This document shows, piece after piece, positions 24,263 through 32,255 of a stretch of 60,270 nucleotides of DNA. The stretch is from Lentisphaerota bacterium (lineage in GTDB: Bacteria; Verrucomicrobiota; Kiritimatiellia; CAIQIC01; Lenti-01), in NCBI GenBank assembly GCA_012514035.1, contig JAAZBB010000028.1, forward strand, positions 1 to 60,270, in the 5' to 3' direction. The notes beneath the pieces are model-generated. The model worked only from the letters and a program-made list of their open reading frames with translations. It was not told the origin of the DNA and did no database searches. Position 1 is the stretch's first letter; each line of letters starts with the position of its first letter. The position numbers and the translations under genes were made by a program.

Positions 24263-25716
24263 GACCACCCTCCCGCCCGAGGGGCATACCGCCACGCCCC
24301 GAACTCCAACGCCCCCGGTGACGTGCCCTGGAACACCTCCGGCCGAATCCCGATGCGGCGCTCATATTCCGCGACAATTTCCGGAACAAGTCTTCGCAAA
24401 GCATCGCGACGGCCGAAAACCGCGACTGTCCCGCCCGCCCCGCCCCCGGTAATCTTCGCGCCGAACAAACCCCGCTTCACGCCCCGACGACGAACCGCCT
24501 CGACAATGAAATCCACCTCGGGCACCGACAGCCGGCATTCATCACGATAGCTTGCATGCGCCCCGTACATTTCCAGGCCCGCCGCAACGCATCCGGCCTC
24601 GTCCCCGGCGGCGGCGGCCCGCAGCGCTCCGATGAATCGCAACACCCGCTCGTTCTCCATCACTGCATGGCGAACCGGACCGCGGATTCGATAGACGACA
24701 TCCGGCCTGATCTTCGTGGCCGGGTCCCCGTGCGATTGATACCGCTTCAGGAAATCCCCGCCCGGCATTTGCTCCGGCAGGCGCTGCAGCGGAAGTTCCG
24801 TGGCGGCAAGCTCCGTCAGGTGCTTCACGGACGGCAAGCCCTTCTTCGCCCGCAGGTCATTGAGGATCTGCCGGCCCATGAATGCCCCGATGCGCACATC
24901 GCCGTAGGGCGCCGCCGCCACCGAGTGGCGCACCATGGAATTGATGCCGATGAAGCCGGTGCCCTCCGGAACCGACACCGTGCCGCTGACCGCCCCCGGC
25001 CGACAGAGTATGTGCAGCAATTGCCCCTGCCGTCCGCTGGCGATGGCGATCTGGTCCATGATGCCACACGGCGCCCCCACAACCCGGTTTTCCGCCATTT
25101 GTCCGAGCCGGGCGATCCGGGCCGCCCCCACCCCCAGCCCTAGACAGGCATCGAGAGCGCAGAGCGTACCGATTTCCACCGCCGCCGAACTGGCAATCCC
25201 GGCATTCATCGGCACGGCGCTTAACAACAGGATATGGAAGCCCCCACGCAGCCGGACGGACTCCTCCTGCAGCAAAACCCCGAGACTGCCCCCCGCGTAG
25301 GCCGCCCACGCCGCAAGCGGATTGCCGTGGAACAAGCGCCGAACCTCATCCAGCCCGTGACGTCTTGTCCGGGATCCGAGCCAGGCCAGGGGAATGCGGG
25401 TTTCCACCGGCAGGCCCTGACGACTGACCGGCAGGGTCCGGATTCGCACCAAAGCATCCTGCTGGGGCTGCACGGCAACCAGAATGCCCAGCCCCAGCGT
25501 GGCTTCGCAGACATTCGCTCCGGAATAATCGGCTATGCCGCCCATCACATCCAGCCGCGCCGGCACCCGCACCGCCCAAATGTCCCGGCGTTGAAAAAAA
25601 TCCCCCAGCCCAGCCGGATCGGAAGCTGCAGATCGCATCCGTCGTTCGAATTCGGCGATTTCCCGGAGGCGACCGGGGGCGGCTGGCTGAACATGACGGG
25701 ACGGGGGCGTTTGCAT
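24247..25716 (-). CDS. GHMP sugar kinase, galactokinase/L-arabinokinase-like
   Basis: The protein has 489 residues. The substrate region reads VRVPARLDVMGGIADYSGA, closer to plant L-arabinokinase (RLDVMGGIADYSG) than to galactokinase (RVNLIGEHTDYNGG). The phosphate loop is PMNAGIASSAAVEIGTL and the third motif is GAKITGGGAGGTVAVFG. Long for a galactokinase (about 390), with extra N- and C-terminal segments. It phosphorylates C1 of a monosaccharide; the product could be used by the GalU-like enzyme in the overlapping downstream gene. Galactose, arabinose or another sugar are all possible. The region upstream (25717-25997) holds a palindrome and the divergent outer-membrane protein gene. Confidence 0.82.
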   Translation of the reverse strand: MQTPPSRHVQPAAPGRLREIAEFERRMRSAASDPAGLGDFFQRRDIWAVRVPARLDVMGGIADYSGANVCEATLGLGILVAVQPQQDALVRIRTLPVSRQGLPVETRIPLAWLGSRTRRHGLDEVRRLFHGNPLAAWAAYAGGSLGVLLQEESVRLRGGFHILLLSAVPMNAGIASSAAVEIGTLCALDACLGLGVGAARIARLGQMAENRVVGAPCGIMDQIAIASGRQGQLLHILCRPGAVSGTVSVPEGTGFIGINSMVRHSVAAAPYGDVRIGAFMGRQILNDLRAKKGLPSVKHLTELAATELPLQRLPEQMPGGDFLKRYQSHGDPATKIRPDVVYRIRGPVRHAVMENERVLRFIGALRAAAAGDEAGCVAAGLEMYGAHASYRDECRLSVPEVDFIVEAVRRRGVKRGLFGAKITGGGAGGTVAVFGRRDALRRLVPEIVAEYERRIGIRPEVFQGTSPGALEFGAWRYAPRAGGWSWRRA

Positions 25717-25802
25717 TTACGTCAGTGGTTATGCGCGGGAGAATGAGCCTCTGCCGGATTTTTGCAAAGTCAAAATCCGCCCCACCTGGTCCATGCCGGA
25801 AA

Positions 25803-25828
25803 GTTTCAATGTTTATAAACATTGAAAC
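25803..25828. repeat. 26-bp perfect palindrome with GTTTATAAAC core
   Basis: Half-site GTTTCAATGTTTA followed by its exact complement. It lies in the divergent region between the arabinokinase-like gene and the outer-membrane protein gene. It has the same GTTTATAAAC centre as 18366-18387, but the flanking arms are different and still perfectly complementary. A regulator site or a structural repeat are both possible. Confidence 0.75.
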
Positions 25829-25997
25829 AAATGTGGGCGGGAGACGGGGACTCCTGCGGCATAACGAAACGGGGGGACGCGTGTATCGGAATTATCCCCC
25901 GGCCCGGCTCGGGATTGTGATTATGTTTTCCAGACACAGCCCTCTGTGGTATGATTTCATGTTGGGCGTTGGGAATGCGCAACCAGGGAGTAATATC

Positions 25998-26681
25998 ATG
26001 AACAAAATGCTTTGCTTGATGGCCGGCCTGCTGTTTGCCGTCACGGTCGCCGGAGCCGAAGACCCGGTGCCGACCGGCGCTGCGCCTGCTCCGCTCTCAC
26101 GCTTCAGCCTCGGCGTGCACCTATCCTATTGGAACGTGCCGGATCTCGATGAATTCGACTTGAGAGGGGCCTTCGGCCTCGGGCTTTCCGGCCAGTACCG
26201 CCTGCATCGGAACCTGGCCCTTGACCTGCGCTTTTCCGGATTTGCCGCGGGCGATTCCTACGATCTCTACCGGCCGGAACAGGGCTGGTACAAAATCTAC
26301 ACCGACGTGGTAACCGTTCCGCTCGAAGCCGGGCTGCTCGCCTGCCTGCCGCTGGGAGAATCGTTCACTTTGTACGGCGGGCCAGGCATGGGCTATTACA
26401 TCTTCGACGGCGAAATTCGTATCGAACAAGGCCCTTGGGAAACCACCTACGACCTTGATTTGAAGGACAAAGGCGGCTACTATGTTCTGCTGGGTGTGCG
26501 CGCCCAGCTGGCCCGCAACGCGGCCGTTTATCTGGAAGGCAAATACACCTGGGTGGAAACCTCGCCGAAGCATGAATTCACTTGCCCGGGCGGGTGCGAC
26601 CAGCTTGCACACAAGCCCATTGATCAGGATCTCGACTTCAGCGGCCTGGCCATCAATTGCGGCATGCTGTTCACGTTCTGA
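25998..26681 (+). CDS. Outer-membrane beta-barrel protein (OmpA/OmpW-like)
   Basis: The protein has 227 residues with a signal peptide (MNKMLCLMAGLLFAVTVAGA) and about eight amphipathic strands, for example FSLGVHLSYWNV, FGLGLSGQYRLHRNLALDLRF and YYVLLGVRAQLARNAAVYLEGKY. It ends in Phe (CGMLFTF), the C-terminal signal for barrel insertion. A CPGGC pair near residue 200 may form a disulfide in an outer loop. ATG 25998 has AGGGAG 8 nt upstream; the upstream open frame runs through the 26-bp palindrome and is not coding. Function unknown beyond a small barrel. Confidence 0.82.
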   Translation: MNKMLCLMAGLLFAVTVAGAEDPVPTGAAPAPLSRFSLGVHLSYWNVPDLDEFDLRGAFGLGLSGQYRLHRNLALDLRFSGFAAGDSYDLYRPEQGWYKIYTDVVTVPLEAGLLACLPLGESFTLYGGPGMGYYIFDGEIRIEQGPWETTYDLDLKDKGGYYVLLGVRAQLARNAAVYLEGKYTWVETSPKHEFTCPGGCDQLAHKPIDQDLDFSGLAINCGMLFTF

Positions 26682-26894
26682 AATCGGTGGCCAGGATCAA
26701 GCACATTGTCGCCTGGCGGCGTACCAGGTCCACCCCGAATGCCAGGCGGTCGTCGCCTTCGTCTTCCAAATCGTCTCTGAGCGTCGGTTTATCGACTACA
26801 AAACAGCGCGACGCGGGAATTCGCTGGAATGATGGGATCAAGGGGTGACGAAATTCGGTATTTCGTCCTGATTCCCCAATATTCCAACCTTCTC

Positions 26895-27578
26895 CTATTC
26901 CATTCTCCCTGTCTCCCGCCCGGTCAGGGGTACGAAGCGCACCGGAAGAATTGGTCGAACGGCTACCTCCCCCCGGACATCCTTCTGCAATAAAACCAAC
27001 TCCTGCGATGACCAAGCTTCGCCCAATGGAATCGCCATCCGCCCGCCAGGCTTGAGTTGCTCCACCAGGGCCGGCGGCACACGCCGCGCAGCCGCCGTCA
27101 CCATGATCGCATTAAATGGCGCCAGCTCCGGCAGCCCGGCCGACCCGTCGCCGGCATGCACAGTCACGTTGGCAATCCCCAGCCGCGCCAACCGCTCACG
27201 GCAAGCGCAGGCCAGTGCCGGTACGATTTCGATGGTGTGCACCTGCCGGGCGAGCTTCGCCAGTACCGCCGCCTGATACCCCGAACCCGCACCCACCTCC
27301 AGCACCTTGTCGCCCGGTTCGATCTCCAGCAGGTCCGTCATCAGCGCCACAATGTACGGCTGGGAAATCGTCTGCCCGTGGCCGATGGGCAGCGGAATGT
27401 CCAAATAGGCCGAGACCTGTTCCTCCTCCGGGACGAATTCGTGACGGGGCACGTCGGCCAGCGCCTGCATCGTCTGGGGGGCAAATGTGGAAATCCCGGT
27501 ATAGCCGGCGGTGACTTTCGCCTCCGCCGCTATTTCTCTCAACAACCGTGCCAAACCTTCGAGATCCATTGAGTCCAT
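26895..27578 (-). CDS. pcm: Protein-L-isoaspartate O-methyltransferase
   Basis: The protein has up to 227 residues. VPRHEFVPEEEQVSAYLDIP and LPIGHGQTISQPYIVALM are the signature Pcm substrate region, and LEVGAGSGYQAAVLA is the SAM-binding motif I. Pcm repairs isoaspartyl residues in aged proteins in the cytoplasm. The first Met (27578) abuts a GGGGTCAG-ended inverted repeat; Met at 27569 is an equally good start and neither has a clear ribosome site. The repeat may have replaced the original leader. The 213 bp between this gene and the outer-membrane protein gene holds nothing I recognise. Confidence 0.93.
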   Translation of the reverse strand: MDSMDLEGLARLLREIAAEAKVTAGYTGISTFAPQTMQALADVPRHEFVPEEEQVSAYLDIPLPIGHGQTISQPYIVALMTDLLEIEPGDKVLEVGAGSGYQAAVLAKLARQVHTIEIVPALACACRERLARLGIANVTVHAGDGSAGLPELAPFNAIMVTAAARRVPPALVEQLKPGGRMAIPLGEAWSSQELVLLQKDVRGEVAVRPILPVRFVPLTGRETGRME

Positions 27579-27579
27579 T

Positions 27580-27638
27580 GGGGTCAGCCCTTAAATCTTA
27601 AGTTGTCGCTCTTGACTTAATATTTAAGGGCTGACCCC
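27580..27638. repeat. Inverted repeat with GGGGTCAG termini (REP/MITE-like)
   Basis: Two 24-bp arms (27580-27603 and 27615-27638) with one mismatch surround an 11-nt loop. The outer ends are GGGGTCAGCCCTTAAA and its complement. Such GGGGTCAG-ended palindromes are often associated with REP-type Y1 transposases; that link is from general knowledge and no transposase is in the window. It starts two bases from the first pcm ATG and lies upstream of the divergent L,D-transpeptidase gene. Confidence 0.65.
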
Positions 27639-27750
27639 ACCTGTTTGCATTGCGAGTATTTTGCCACGTCCTAATTGCGCAGGGAAATTCTTTTTGCTCC
27701 TGGCGGTTTTACGGTTGTCACGCCCCGGCAGCCTTCGCCATATTCGGCGC

Positions 27751-28788
27751 ATGACAGCCCGGATCTCGTATCCGCTCTTTACCTTGGCCATCCTGATGGG
27801 GCTGGCCGGATGTGTCCGCGTACCGGTCACGCCGCGAGGGCCCCGGCCATTGCCTCCTGCACCGTCCCCGACCCCGCCGGTGGCCAAGCCCCTCCCGCCC
27901 ATGCCCCCACCCCCGCCGCCGCCAGTGCCGACCAAACCCGTTGAGGTGCTCTTCGCCATTCAGGTCCGCCTCGACCGCGGCCATTTCTCTCCCGGGGGCA
28001 TCGACGGCCGCTGGGGCGCCAAGAGCCGCAAGGCCCTGACCGCCTGGCAAAAAAAGAATAAAGAAGCCGCCACCGGAGAGATCGATGCGGCAGTGATGGC
28101 CCAGTTGGGCGACACCAACGGCGTGATGACAACCTACACGATTTCAGCCGCCGACCATGCCGCCCTGACGCCCTATCCTTCCTCCTGGCTTGAGCGTTCC
28201 CGGATGGATCGCATGGGGTATTCCACGATCGAAGAACTGGTCGCCGAACGTTTCCACCTCTATCGCGCCGCCCTGCGCCGGCTGAATCCCGAAGTCGCGT
28301 GGCCGAATCCCCCGGCCGGGACCCTTGTCGCCGTGCCGAACGTCAAACCCCGCCCGCTGCCCCCGCTGTCCCGGATCGAAATCCGGCTCGCAGACCGGAC
28401 GCTGCGAGCTTATGACGCGGAAGGCCGCCTCGCCGCGCACTTTCCCTGTTCCATCGCGGCCGACAAAGCCAAGCGACCCGAAGGCGAGACCCTCCGCGTG
28501 GCGGTCTGGGCGGAAAACCCCGACTACACCTTCGACCCCGATCTGTTTGCGGAAGATCCCGAAGCGGTCGCCATCGGCAAAAAGCTCCGGATTCCCCCCG
28601 GCCCCAACAATCCGGTCGGCCTGGCCTGGATCGGCCTTGACCGGCCCGGTTACGGCATCCATGGCACGCCCGCCCCGGAAGACATCAGCAAAACAGAATC
28701 CCACGGCTGCTTCCGCCTGACCAACTGGGATGCCCTCAAGCTCGTACACGCCGTCCGCCAGGACCTGCCGGTCGTGGTGCTGCCGTGA
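27751..28788 (+). CDS. YkuD L,D-transpeptidase lipoprotein with peptidoglycan-binding domain
   Basis: The protein has 345 residues from ATG 27751. A lipoprotein signal ends in LAILMGLAGC (lipobox LAGC) and is followed by a Pro-rich linker. A peptidoglycan-binding helical domain (EVLFAIQVRLDRGHFSPGGI then DGRWGAKSRKALTAWQ) lies at about 60-115. The C-terminal YkuD domain has HGTPAPEDISKTESHGCFRL, with the nucleophilic Cys in SHGC. It crosslinks or edits peptidoglycan at the inner or outer membrane face. An upstream TTG-started frame exists, but the lipobox supports 27751. Confidence 0.9.
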   Translation: MTARISYPLFTLAILMGLAGCVRVPVTPRGPRPLPPAPSPTPPVAKPLPPMPPPPPPPVPTKPVEVLFAIQVRLDRGHFSPGGIDGRWGAKSRKALTAWQKKNKEAATGEIDAAVMAQLGDTNGVMTTYTISAADHAALTPYPSSWLERSRMDRMGYSTIEELVAERFHLYRAALRRLNPEVAWPNPPAGTLVAVPNVKPRPLPPLSRIEIRLADRTLRAYDAEGRLAAHFPCSIAADKAKRPEGETLRVAVWAENPDYTFDPDLFAEDPEAVAIGKKLRIPPGPNNPVGLAWIGLDRPGYGIHGTPAPEDISKTESHGCFRLTNWDALKLVHAVRQDLPVVVLP

Positions 28789-28830
28789 TCATGCCCCTTC
28801 ATCGCCGGCCCGGAGACGTCTACCCTTTAC

Positions 28831-28895
28831 GTCTTGGCGCCTTAGCGTGACCATGATTGTGGAGACCGCGCCGCCTCGCGTAAAGACGCCAAGAC
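28831..28895. repeat. Decayed inverted repeat
   Basis: GTCTTGGCG (28831-28839) and CGCCAAGAC (28887-28895) face each other across 47 bp, with further partial matches outside. It lies between the convergent L,D-transpeptidase and esterase genes. It could act as a weak bidirectional terminator or be a repeat remnant. Confidence 0.35.
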
Positions 28896-28935
28896 ACACA
28901 GAGCTCTCACGCTGCAGGAAAGCCGACCCCGGCGA

Positions 28936-30054
28936 CTACTCCTTGCGCTGTGTTCCGGGATCCGGCTCGGTCCGTTGGGGATGGGCGAAGAGGAAACGGA
29001 GCCAGTGGGGCGTCATGCGCGCCCAGGCTTCTTCATTATGTTCCGCCCAGCTTTCAATGCGCACCATGAGGTTTTTTTCCGGAAAATTCGCCTTACGGAG
29101 GGCATCGGCCATTTTCAGGGTGCCGTCGAGCAATTCGGCCTCGAGGCCGGCGGCGCCGCCGCACGACAGGAACAACCTCAGATCGGGCAGGTGGTCGCGG
29201 TCGGCCGCGACCATGCGAAAACATTCCTTCCCGTAGCGTTCGACAAGCGCGGGGGAAAGACAGGCCGCGCCGAAGTAGACCTCCGGATGCTTCCAGGCGG
29301 CATAGAAAGAGATCAGCCCGCCCATACTTGATCCTGCGATGGCGGTGCGTTGCGGATCCGTCCGCCACGTGGCATCCACCATCGGCTTGAGTTCCTCGAT
29401 CAGAAAGCGCAGGTAGTCATCGCCCTTTTTTGCGGGGGAATATTCGTCGCGGCGCGCGTCGGTGCAATCGGCGGCCACGACGATGAACGGTTCCAGTTCG
29501 CCGGTCAGGATCATGTCCTGGGCCAGTTCGTCCACCTGCCAGTCCTTGCCCCAGGTGGAGGTGGAGGGATCGAACACCTGCCGCCCGTCGTGCATATAGA
29601 GGACCGCGTAGCGCCGGGAGGGCCGTGCCTCGTAGCCCGGCGGCAGCCACACGATCACGTCCCGGTCAAATTCGAGGAACTTCGAGTGCACCTTGGGCAG
29701 GATCCGATAGTCCCCCGTAATCTGCGGCCCCGGCTGGGCGGCCACGGCATCCTTCCAGGCCGCGACCTGGATTTCCAATGTTCCGTTCTCAACCGGGACA
29801 AAGGTGCGGTTGGCCGGCACGCGCCCGTCCGCATCCACCTCCTCGGTCCCCCATGTGCCGCGGGTCACCTTGAACTCGACCGGCGCCGGCGTCCGCAGGG
29901 ACAGGACCGCCTCCCAGCGGTTGTCGTTGGTCCGGGTCATGGGCACGGCGGCCGGGTCCCAGCGGCCCAGCTCGTCGGCGGAGCCCGTCAGGAACACCTG
30001 TTCGCCCACGCCCAGGGTCATTGCCGTCTGCACCACCACCAGCATTCGCATCAT
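28936..30054 (-). CDS. CBM20-like starch-binding domain fused to esterase-D/enterochelin-esterase-type hydrolase
   Basis: The protein has 372 residues. Residues ~1-100 resemble a CBM20 starch-binding domain (VFLTGSADELGRWDPAAVP; FKVTRGTWGTEEVDADG). The rest is an alpha/beta hydrolase of the esterase D family. It includes RYAVLYMHDGRQVFDPSTS, the nucleophile elbow AIAGSSMGGLISFYAA (GxSxG) and a C-terminal His in ESWAEHNEEAW. It probably releases acyl or feruloyl-like groups from carbohydrate. No signal peptide is obvious, so location is unclear. GAGGAG lies 6 nt upstream of ATG 30054. The open frame above 30054 is shadow of the riboswitch region. Confidence 0.83.
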   Translation of the reverse strand: MMRMLVVVQTAMTLGVGEQVFLTGSADELGRWDPAAVPMTRTNDNRWEAVLSLRTPAPVEFKVTRGTWGTEEVDADGRVPANRTFVPVENGTLEIQVAAWKDAVAAQPGPQITGDYRILPKVHSKFLEFDRDVIVWLPPGYEARPSRRYAVLYMHDGRQVFDPSTSTWGKDWQVDELAQDMILTGELEPFIVVAADCTDARRDEYSPAKKGDDYLRFLIEELKPMVDATWRTDPQRTAIAGSSMGGLISFYAAWKHPEVYFGAACLSPALVERYGKECFRMVAADRDHLPDLRLFLSCGGAAGLEAELLDGTLKMADALRKANFPEKNLMVRIESWAEHNEEAWARMTPHWLRFLFAHPQRTEPDPGTQRKE

Positions 30055-30211
30055 GGTCCGCTCCTCGCTGCAGGCTCCGCCTGCGCCTCTGTTCTTACCG
30101 GATTCGTGCCCTCGTGTAAACCGTCCGCGGGCGCAAGACCCGGAAACTTGCTTCGCATTCGATTCCGGGCTTGCCTCGGCGCTCCCGACCGTACTAAGAT
30201 TTTTTGCGTGT

Positions 30212-30375
30212 TGCCAATGGTGGCGACGCCTCCGGCGACTACGGAAGCGGGTGGGAATCCCGCGCGGTCGCGCCGCTGTAACCGGTTCCGAAATTCCAGC
30301 AAGCCATTCCGCGCCTCGCCGCGGGAGAAGGCGGAAGAGTAGACGGCCGGAAGCCAGAAGACGGGAAGCCGGGGC
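30212..30375 (+). ncRNA. Cobalamin (B12) riboswitch
   Basis: The leader contains the conserved core GGTGGGAATCCCGC followed by CGCCGCTGTAACCGG (about 30250-30284) and the B12 box AAGCCAGAAGAC (30351-30362). Spacing and order match the adenosylcobalamin riboswitch class. It ends about 50 nt before the start codon of the surface-protein gene, so B12 should repress that gene. The exact ends are approximate. The divergent esterase gene lies on the other side. Confidence 0.9.
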
Positions 30376-30423
30376 AAGATCAATCCAATGCCCTCGCAGA
30401 CTGGGGCGGAAAGGATGTGCGCC

Positions 30424-31887
30424 ATGCGGCGTGATTGCTGTTTCCTGCTGGTCCTGTTCCTGGCTTTGCCCGCCTTCGCGGCACAAACCACTGTTTCATT
30501 CGACGCATTCCTGCCCAACCCGGGCGAGTACATCGAGGACACCTCCCTCGCGGACGGGGCCGCCACATTCATCAACACCTGGTACGAAGCCTGGGGGGCC
30601 TGGTACTGGGCCGGGTTTGCCTTTTCCACCGTCAGCAACACGACCGACGGCACCTACCTCAACCAGTACGCCGCCGCCGAGGCGCGAACCAACGCCTACG
30701 CCGTGGGCTATGACGACGGCTGGCACGACGCCCCTGAAATTCTCTTCGACCTGCCGGTCGCGCCCAAATCGGTGTGCGTCAACAACACGACCTACGCCTC
30801 TGCCACGATCCGCAACGGGAGCGCCTTCAGCCGCGCATTCACCAACGGCGATTTCTTTGTCTTGACGCTCACCGCCCTCGACCTCGACGGCTACGTCGTC
30901 GCCGTCACCAACCACTACCTGGCCGATTACCGCACCGAGGTTCCGTTCATCCAAACCAACTGGATGGACCTCGACCTCACGTGGATGCCGCCGGACGTGG
31001 TGTCGCTTGTCGGCACCCTGACCACTTCCGACGTAGGGATCAACGGACCCAACACGCCGATGTATTTCGCGCTGGCCGACTTCACCTACGCCTACGCCGA
31101 CGCATCCGGCGGCATCGCCGCGTCCAATCCCGCCATCTGCTGCTGGGCGGACGGCTGGACCAACTACGTCCCAGGCCCCAACGTTGACTTGCCATGGCAA
31201 ACGCCATCCAACGCCCTGGGTGCTGCCCAAGGCTCCCTCGACGGCCTGGGCGCCACCAACGGCATCGTCAGCCTCGGCGACGGCGGCCGGATCACGCTGA
31301 CCTTCCCGGTCCCCATCCGGGATGGCCCCGGGAACGACTTTGCCATCTTCGAAAATGCTTTCGACGACACCTTCCTCGAACTGGCCTTCGTCGAGGTTTC
31401 GTCCGACGGCACCAACTTCGTCCGTTTCCCGAACCACTGCCTCGAGACCAACTGGATCGACACCTACACCCGGACAAACGCCTCCGACCCGACGGCCTAC
31501 GGCGGCTTGGCCGGCAAGCACCCGCAAGGTTTCGGTACGCCGTTCGACCTGCGCCTGCTGGCGGGCACGCCGGGGCTCGATGTGCGCCGGGTCAGCCATC
31601 TACGCCTTGTGGACATCACTGGCGACGGCTCGGTGCAGGACGACTACGGCAACCCGATCTACGACCCGTGTCCAACGTGGGGTTCGGGCGGCTTCGATCT
31701 GGATGCCGTCGGCGTGCTGAATCCGCGGATTGAAATCAGCACCATGCCCGGCGTCCCCGCCCCCGCCCTGCCCGGCTTCCAACCCTTCTTGGAATACAAA
31801 GCCGGAATCGGCGACGCAGATTGGACCACCAACGCCCCGCCCCAGGGCACCCCCGGCTTCTTCCGCTGGAGACTGATCAAGGAATGA
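30424..31887 (+). CDS. DUF4465 secreted or surface protein under cobalamin riboswitch
   Basis: The protein has 487 residues. A signal peptide (CCFLLVLFLALPAFAA) precedes two domains. Residues ~20-230 match DUF4465: YWAGFAFSTVSNTTDGTYLN, VCVNNTTYASATI, HYLADYRTEVPFIQTNW and NTPMYFALADFTY. Residues ~235-450 form a second beta domain (GGRITLTFPVPIRDGPGNDF; AIFENAFDDTF; GSGGFDLDAVGVLN) found in surface proteins. Control by the riboswitch implies a role in obtaining cobalamin or a corrinoid, most simply as a surface corrinoid-binding protein, which is inference. ATG 30424 follows GGAAAGG by 9 nt; in-frame ATGs at 30388 and 30415 are alternatives. No TonB receptor is beside it. Confidence 0.85.
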   Translation: MRRDCCFLLVLFLALPAFAAQTTVSFDAFLPNPGEYIEDTSLADGAATFINTWYEAWGAWYWAGFAFSTVSNTTDGTYLNQYAAAEARTNAYAVGYDDGWHDAPEILFDLPVAPKSVCVNNTTYASATIRNGSAFSRAFTNGDFFVLTLTALDLDGYVVAVTNHYLADYRTEVPFIQTNWMDLDLTWMPPDVVSLVGTLTTSDVGINGPNTPMYFALADFTYAYADASGGIAASNPAICCWADGWTNYVPGPNVDLPWQTPSNALGAAQGSLDGLGATNGIVSLGDGGRITLTFPVPIRDGPGNDFAIFENAFDDTFLELAFVEVSSDGTNFVRFPNHCLETNWIDTYTRTNASDPTAYGGLAGKHPQGFGTPFDLRLLAGTPGLDVRRVSHLRLVDITGDGSVQDDYGNPIYDPCPTWGSGGFDLDAVGVLNPRIEISTMPGVPAPALPGFQPFLEYKAGIGDADWTTNAPPQGTPGFFRWRLIKE

Positions 31888-32034
31888 AAACAGCCATTCC
31901 CGATTTCCTTGGTAGGGACGGCGCGCCCCACCGTCTCAACCCTCCGATTTTTTCCACACAAGGGAGGCTCATGCAAAACCTCACGCGACGAGGGCGTCAC
32001 GTCTACAATTTGAGGCAGACCCCTACTTCCTGTT

Positions 32035-32229
32035 ATGGAAAGAATGTTTCCACGGTGTGGAAAAAAAGGGCATTTTTTTCCACACAATGGAAAAAGTTTT
32101 GGGGATTTTTCCACACAATGGAAGAAATGTTTCCACGGTGTGGAAAAAAAGGGCGATTTTTTCCACACAATGGAAAATGTTTTCGCGGTTTTTCCACACA
32201 ATGGAAAGAATGTTTCCACCGTGCGGAAA
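32035..32229 (+). repeat. Array of TTTCCA/TGGAAA hairpins in an ~83-bp tandem repeat
   Basis: Seven short inverted repeats occur in order A-B-B-A-B-B-A. A is TTTCCACGGTGTGGAAA (32047-32063, 32130-32146, and a variant at 32213-32229). B is TTTCCACACAATGGAAA (around 32077, 32108, 32161, 32191). Matching units are 83 bp apart, so it is a tandem repeat of about 2.3 copies. A lone half-like copy is at ~31950. The array fills most of the 368-bp gap between the DUF4465 gene and the pseudopilin. Related hairpins occur at 44234-44304. Confidence 0.85.
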
Positions 32230-32255
32230 ACTATAATAGTTGCAACTATTATAGT
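32230..32255. repeat. 26-bp perfect palindrome abutting a start codon
   Basis: Half-site ACTATAATAGTTG followed by its exact complement. It begins one base after the hairpin array and its last base is immediately before the ATG (32256) of the pseudopilin gene. There is no ribosome-binding sequence between. A 30-bp copy with one mismatch is at 45196-45225. Confidence 0.85.

Noticed and set aside
32035..32255. A possible CRISPR array
   Set aside because: The repeats are short palindromes in an 83-bp tandem pattern; there are no unique, equal-length spacers and no cas genes.
31821..32255. A 145-codon N-terminal extension of the pseudopilin
   Set aside because: The codons come from the hairpin array and the end of the preceding gene; the prepilin leader begins at 32256.
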